A stretch of 8,960 nucleotides of DNA. It comes from Planctomycetota bacterium. GTDB lineage: Bacteria; Planctomycetota; Phycisphaerae; WQYP01. Positions 6,962 through 8,960 of this stretch are shown piece after piece. The stretch covers positions 1 to 8,960 of the forward strand of contig JAJZCT010000103.1 of NCBI GenBank assembly GCA_021828925.1, given 5' to 3'. The notes beneath the pieces were generated by a model. It saw nothing but the letters and a program-made list of their open reading frames with translations, did no database searches and was not told where the DNA came from. The position numbers and the translations under genes were made by a program. Numbering within the stretch: position 1 is the stretch's first letter; the number at the start of each line of letters is the position of its first letter.

Positions 6962-8286
6962 AACCGAATAACAATTTTTGACCCATCTACACGCATGGCT
7001 TTGTACATCGGGCCAAGGGTGCGCACCGCCCCATGTCCATACACCATGTTCAAAGCCAGCAGCGTCAATCGCTTACCGACATCCTGCTTATCCCGGAAGT
7101 GGATATTGTGTAGATTGCCAATGTCCATCGTGCCCACCATGCCGACATCGGGCAAGGTTCGCACGGCATTTTCATCCCCTTGCCAGACCAGCGGCACGCC
7201 CACCGTCGGCTTGGGATAATGGAAGTATGGGGCAATCTGCACGATTAAAAACGGTGCCGTCGGCGTCGCCCAGTCACGCCGCCAGGCTTTGATCATCGCG
7301 GCTAAACGTGTGCCGTAAATGGGGTCGTTGACCCACGCATTGTTTTCGCCCTGATCCCACACCATCCCACGGATGGCGTATGGAATCAGCGGATGAATCA
7401 TGGCATTAAATATGGATACCGGAGCCATGTCCGGGGAAGGGCGGCTTAACGTGAAAGGATTTTGCGGTCGCTTGATGTGCGGACGTGCTGGTATTGCCTG
7501 CCCGGCGTCCCGGGCATGGCGCGCAGCCGCGGACCATGCGGCCATTTTCTTCTGATACTTCTGCAATTGCTCATGATATCGCCGGGCCGCCGAAGCAAAC
7601 CATTGCAATTCACCATGCAGAGCCAGCGTGCGCCGTAGTGCGGACATGGGCGTCCACGACTGGATCACCGTTCCGCCATAGGAGGAATCAATTATTCCAA
7701 TTGGGATATGCAGATGTTTAAATAAATCACGCCCGAAGAAATATCCTACGGCGCTGAATCGTTTAACCGTCGCAGGAGAGCAGACCATCCACGATGCCTT
7801 GAAATTATCCTGTGGCTGCGGCGTATTATCCCGCGGGATTTTCAGCAGATGAATCAGCGGAAAATCAGCGGCCGCAACTTCCTTGCGGGCGTGCAGCGCG
7901 CGGGCCCATGAGCCATCGACCGGAAACTGCATGTTGGATTGCCCGGAACAGACCCACAAGTCTCCCACCAGCACATCATGAATCTCCAGACGACTGCCGC
8001 CGGAAATAATCATCGTGCGGCCCTGCGCGTCCGCGTGCAGCGGTGCCAGGCGTACCATCCACTTGCCCTTCGCGTCAGCGACGGCCGTGCGCTGCTGCCC
8101 GGCAAAGCGAACCGTAACACTCTCCCCCGGCTTTGCCCAACCCCATACCGGAATGACCGCGTTTCGTTGCAGAACCGCATGATTGGTAAATAAATTGGAA
8201 ACGGTAATCTTTGCCGAAGCGGTAGAAGCCGACAAAAAGCCAATCATCGCCGCAACACCTATAAACCTTGCCGCCCGTGACCGCAT
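6709..8286 (-). CDS. Secreted sialate O-acetylesterase-type SGNH esterase
   Basis: This 525-residue protein belongs to the SGNH hydrolases annotated as sialate O-acetylesterases, which remove O-acetyl groups from sugars. In plant-polymer degraders the same family can act on acetylated hemicelluloses. The start is ATG 8286: GGAG (8298-8295) lies 8 bases upstream and the reading begins with a clean signal peptide, MRSRAAR plus a hydrophobic core, likely cut after ASTASA (residue 25). A start 12 codons earlier would spoil it. The N-terminal beta domain reads NLFTNHAVLQRNAVIPVWGW. Catalytic blocks are GDLWVCSGQSNMQ with presumed nucleophile Ser117, WDQGENNAW (310-318) in place of the usual QGESNA, and DIGNLHNIHFRDKQDVGKRL with Asp388 and His396. 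A Phe replaces the common Pro after the histidine. The C-terminus PFRTDHWP is typical, so the gene is complete. It faces the membrane protein gene and has its own promoter. Confidence 0.93.
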   Translation of the reverse strand: MRSRAARFIGVAAMIGFLSASTASAKITVSNLFTNHAVLQRNAVIPVWGWAKPGESVTVRFAGQQRTAVADAKGKWMVRLAPLHADAQGRTMIISGGSRLEIHDVLVGDLWVCSGQSNMQFPVDGSWARALHARKEVAAADFPLIHLLKIPRDNTPQPQDNFKASWMVCSPATVKRFSAVGYFFGRDLFKHLHIPIGIIDSSYGGTVIQSWTPMSALRRTLALHGELQWFASAARRYHEQLQKYQKKMAAWSAAARHARDAGQAIPARPHIKRPQNPFTLSRPSPDMAPVSIFNAMIHPLIPYAIRGMVWDQGENNAWVNDPIYGTRLAAMIKAWRRDWATPTAPFLIVQIAPYFHYPKPTVGVPLVWQGDENAVRTLPDVGMVGTMDIGNLHNIHFRDKQDVGKRLTLLALNMVYGHGAVRTLGPMYKAMRVDGSKIVIRFQDVIGGLASRNRKPLDWFEIAGANHKFVPAKAEIIGDTVVVSAAAVPHPVAVRFAWSCKAVPNLMDKADMPVLPFRTDHWPLR

Positions 8287-8327
8287 ATCCGCAACTCCGT
8301 TAACCCAAATCCAAAACGCCAATCCGG

Positions 8328-8355
8328 ACTATATAGGGATCAGAAAATTTCGCAA
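8328..8355 (-). promoter_or_regulatory. Candidate promoter of the esterase gene
   Basis: On the minus strand TTGCGA (8355-8350, four of six) and TATAGT (8333-8328, five of six, within CTATATAGT) are 16 bases apart, about 42 bases before the ATG at 8286. The AT-rich patch stands out in GC-rich surroundings. This was assigned by consensus matching only. Confidence 0.5.
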
Positions 8356-8395
8356 CTGCCGGGGGCGTTATGCGGCATTTGGCATTTAGCGGCGA

Positions 8396-8449
8396 GCGTC
8401 AAGCCGTTGGCGAAACGCGGGTATACCGCGGAACGTCAGAAATTGACGT
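8396..8449. other. Small consecutive inverted repeats upstream of the esterase promoter
   Basis: Three dyads follow one another: a bipartite stem GCGT...GCC/GGC...ACGC (8396-8418), CGCGG-GTATA-CCGCG (8416-8430) and the perfect ACGTCA-GAAAT-TGACGT (8433-8449). The last has the size and symmetry of a dimeric regulator operator. The first two overlap, so they are alternatives. They lie 40-95 bases behind the esterase -35 box and lead into the larger hairpins at 8479-8605. Confidence 0.4.
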
Positions 8450-8478
8450 GTGGAGGTGCCCCTGATCGTCACGACTTT

Positions 8479-8553
8479 TAGAGCATCGGATGATAATCCG
8501 GTGTTTGATCCAGGGTCGCCAATCCACCACCGGGTTATCACCACGGTGCTCTA
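8479..8553. repeat. 75-bp imperfect inverted repeat, MITE-like
   Basis: The left arm (8479-8503) and right arm (8528-8553) are about 25 bases each and pair along most of their length, with mismatches and one extra base, around a 24-base centre. Outer ends are TAGAGCA and TGCTCTA. The TA at each end could be the target duplication of a mariner/IS630-type miniature element, but TA is self-complementary so this cannot be proven. The right end shares CTA with the start of the next palindromic element. No transposase is present. Confidence 0.6.
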
Positions 8554-8605
8554 GGAGCCTGTCCGAGTAATCGCAATCCCGGCCATTACTCGGACAGGCT
8601 CCTAG
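8551..8605. repeat. Complete 55-bp palindromic repeat element
   Basis: Two perfect 21-base arms (8551-8571 and 8585-8605) flank a 13-base loop CGCAATCCCGGCC (8572-8584). The arms begin and end with CTAG. The loop and right arm recur exactly at 67-102. CTAG may be part of the arm or a 4-bp target duplication of the YTAR type made by IS5-like enzymes. A short, transposase-free perfect hairpin present more than once fits a REP/MITE-type element. It abuts the PEP-CTERM gene remnant. Confidence 0.88.
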
Positions 8606-8729
8606 GACGCGATTGAACACCGTTCCGGCCGGCGGCCCCCTGCCGGTACCTGCATCTGTTGGGCTTGTGGCATTGGGATCATTAGCCTTGTTGGCCGGCA
8701 CCGGCCTTCGCAAGCGCGTCCGCATGTAA
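8571..8729 (+). pseudogene. C-terminal remnant of a PEP-CTERM sorted protein
   Basis: The plus-strand frame ending at TAA 8727-8729 reads, from base 8607, a Pro/Gly-rich linker, then VPASVGLVALGSLALLAG, then GLRKRVRM at the end. This is the tripartite layout of a PEP-CTERM signal: a short proline motif (here VPVPAS rather than VPEPAS), one hydrophobic helix, and a basic tail. Such tails send exported proteins to an exosortase-type processing system. Upstream, codons 8571-8606 are repeat sequence, and TAA at 8568-8570 inside the left arm closes the frame, so no start or body of the protein remains. The repeat apparently cut the gene. It cannot be fully excluded that the body lies elsewhere or that the match is chance. 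Confidence 0.6.
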
Positions 8730-8870
8730 AAGCCGCCCTCGTGACGCGGGGGTGCCGGATTGTTGATTACAGGTGAGGTGAGAACAGGAATTCACTGGTA
8801 AGCCGGCCAGCCCGCTGGTCGCGCTTCTGCGGAGCCACGCAAAATAGCAGTGCGAGCGCTTCCAAAATAT
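8730..8870. other. Non-coding stretch after the PEP-CTERM remnant
   Basis: No gene is supported. A tight GGCCAGC/GCTGGTC dyad, with one G-U pair, lies in the middle but has no T-tract. Nothing else stands out. Confidence 0.4.
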
Positions 8871-8942
8871 TTCAAATCTCAAATTCCAGGTTCTAGAATT
8901 CCAAGTTCCAAGTTCCAAGTGCCAAGTTCCAAGTTCCAAGTC
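8871..8942. repeat. Heptamer tandem repeat (TTCCAAG)n
   Basis: Six copies of TTCCAAG run from 8899 to 8940, the fourth being TGCCAAG. A decayed 7-base period extends back to about 8871 (CAAATCT, CAAATTC, CAGGTTC, TAGAATT). Heptamer arrays of this type are common between planctomycete genes and are prone to copy-number change by slippage. The translation of the complementary strand (LGTW/LELGTW repeats) is an artefact of the period. Confidence 0.9.
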
Positions 8943-8960
8943 GTAGTTTCTCTTCTCGAT

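Noticed and set aside
8479..8520. Possible tRNA gene
   Set aside because: TAGAGCA and an anticodon-like GATGATAATC stem are present, but there is no acceptor stem, no proper D-loop and no GTTC T-arm, and the apparent anticodon loop has the wrong length.
8399..8725. Minus-strand ORF of 108 codons upstream of the esterase
   Set aside because: It runs through both palindromic repeats and antisense to the PEP-CTERM tail, so its length is a by-product of repeats without stops.
8682..8939. Minus-strand ORF beginning with LGTW-type repeats
   Set aside because: The N-terminus is only the translation of the heptamer array and the remainder has no protein character.
8871..8942. CRISPR-like array
   Set aside because: The repeat unit is 7 bases with no spacers; it is a simple tandem repeat.

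Overview
The window looks like a chromosomal stretch from a planctomycete or a close relative in the PVC group; a Phycisphaerae-like lineage is a guess. The clues are two secreted polysaccharide- and ester-hydrolases (a GH35 beta-galactosidase-type enzyme and a sialate O-acetylesterase-type SGNH enzyme), a remnant of a PEP-CTERM sorting tail, a TTCCAAG heptamer tandem repeat of the kind often seen in planctomycete intergenic DNA, and moderately GC-rich coding sequence. No ribosomal RNA, tRNA or CRISPR array is visible.

Layout from left to right. Bases 1-969 (minus strand) hold a two-domain VOC ring-cleaving dioxygenase (PcpA/LinE/MhqO type). Its coding frame is intact as far as the window edge, but its last ~36 codons run through a half-copy of a palindromic repeat (67-102) into unrelated sequence, so the native C-terminus seems to be lost. 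Bases 970-1247 form a divergent regulatory region with back-to-back candidate promoters whose -35 boxes overlap, plus an 11-bp tandem repeat. Bases 1248-4226 (plus) encode a secreted GH35 glycosidase with C-terminal jelly-roll domains. Bases 4420-6294 (plus) encode a membrane protein of unknown function built from three units, each a pair of membrane segments followed by a soluble domain. A 310-base gap with two hairpins follows. Then comes a small ORF with a good ribosome binding site (6605-6961) whose 3' part lies antisense to the end of the next gene. Bases 6709-8286 (minus) encode the secreted SGNH esterase with its own promoter.

Bases 8396-8605 are a run of consecutive inverted repeats. 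It ends in a full 55-bp copy of the palindromic element whose half-copy sits at 67-102. Directly after it lies the last part of a PEP-CTERM gene, apparently decapitated by the element. The window closes with a heptamer tandem repeat.

The GH35 enzyme and the esterase are both exported and could act together on acylated galactose-containing polysaccharides, but they are convergent rather than in one operon, so this is only a thematic link. The most unusual material is the repeat family: both copies sit where a recognisable gene is cut, one at a C-terminus and one at an N-terminal side. No clearly new multi-gene system is visible; the unfamiliar membrane protein and the hairpin array are the best candidates for new biology.
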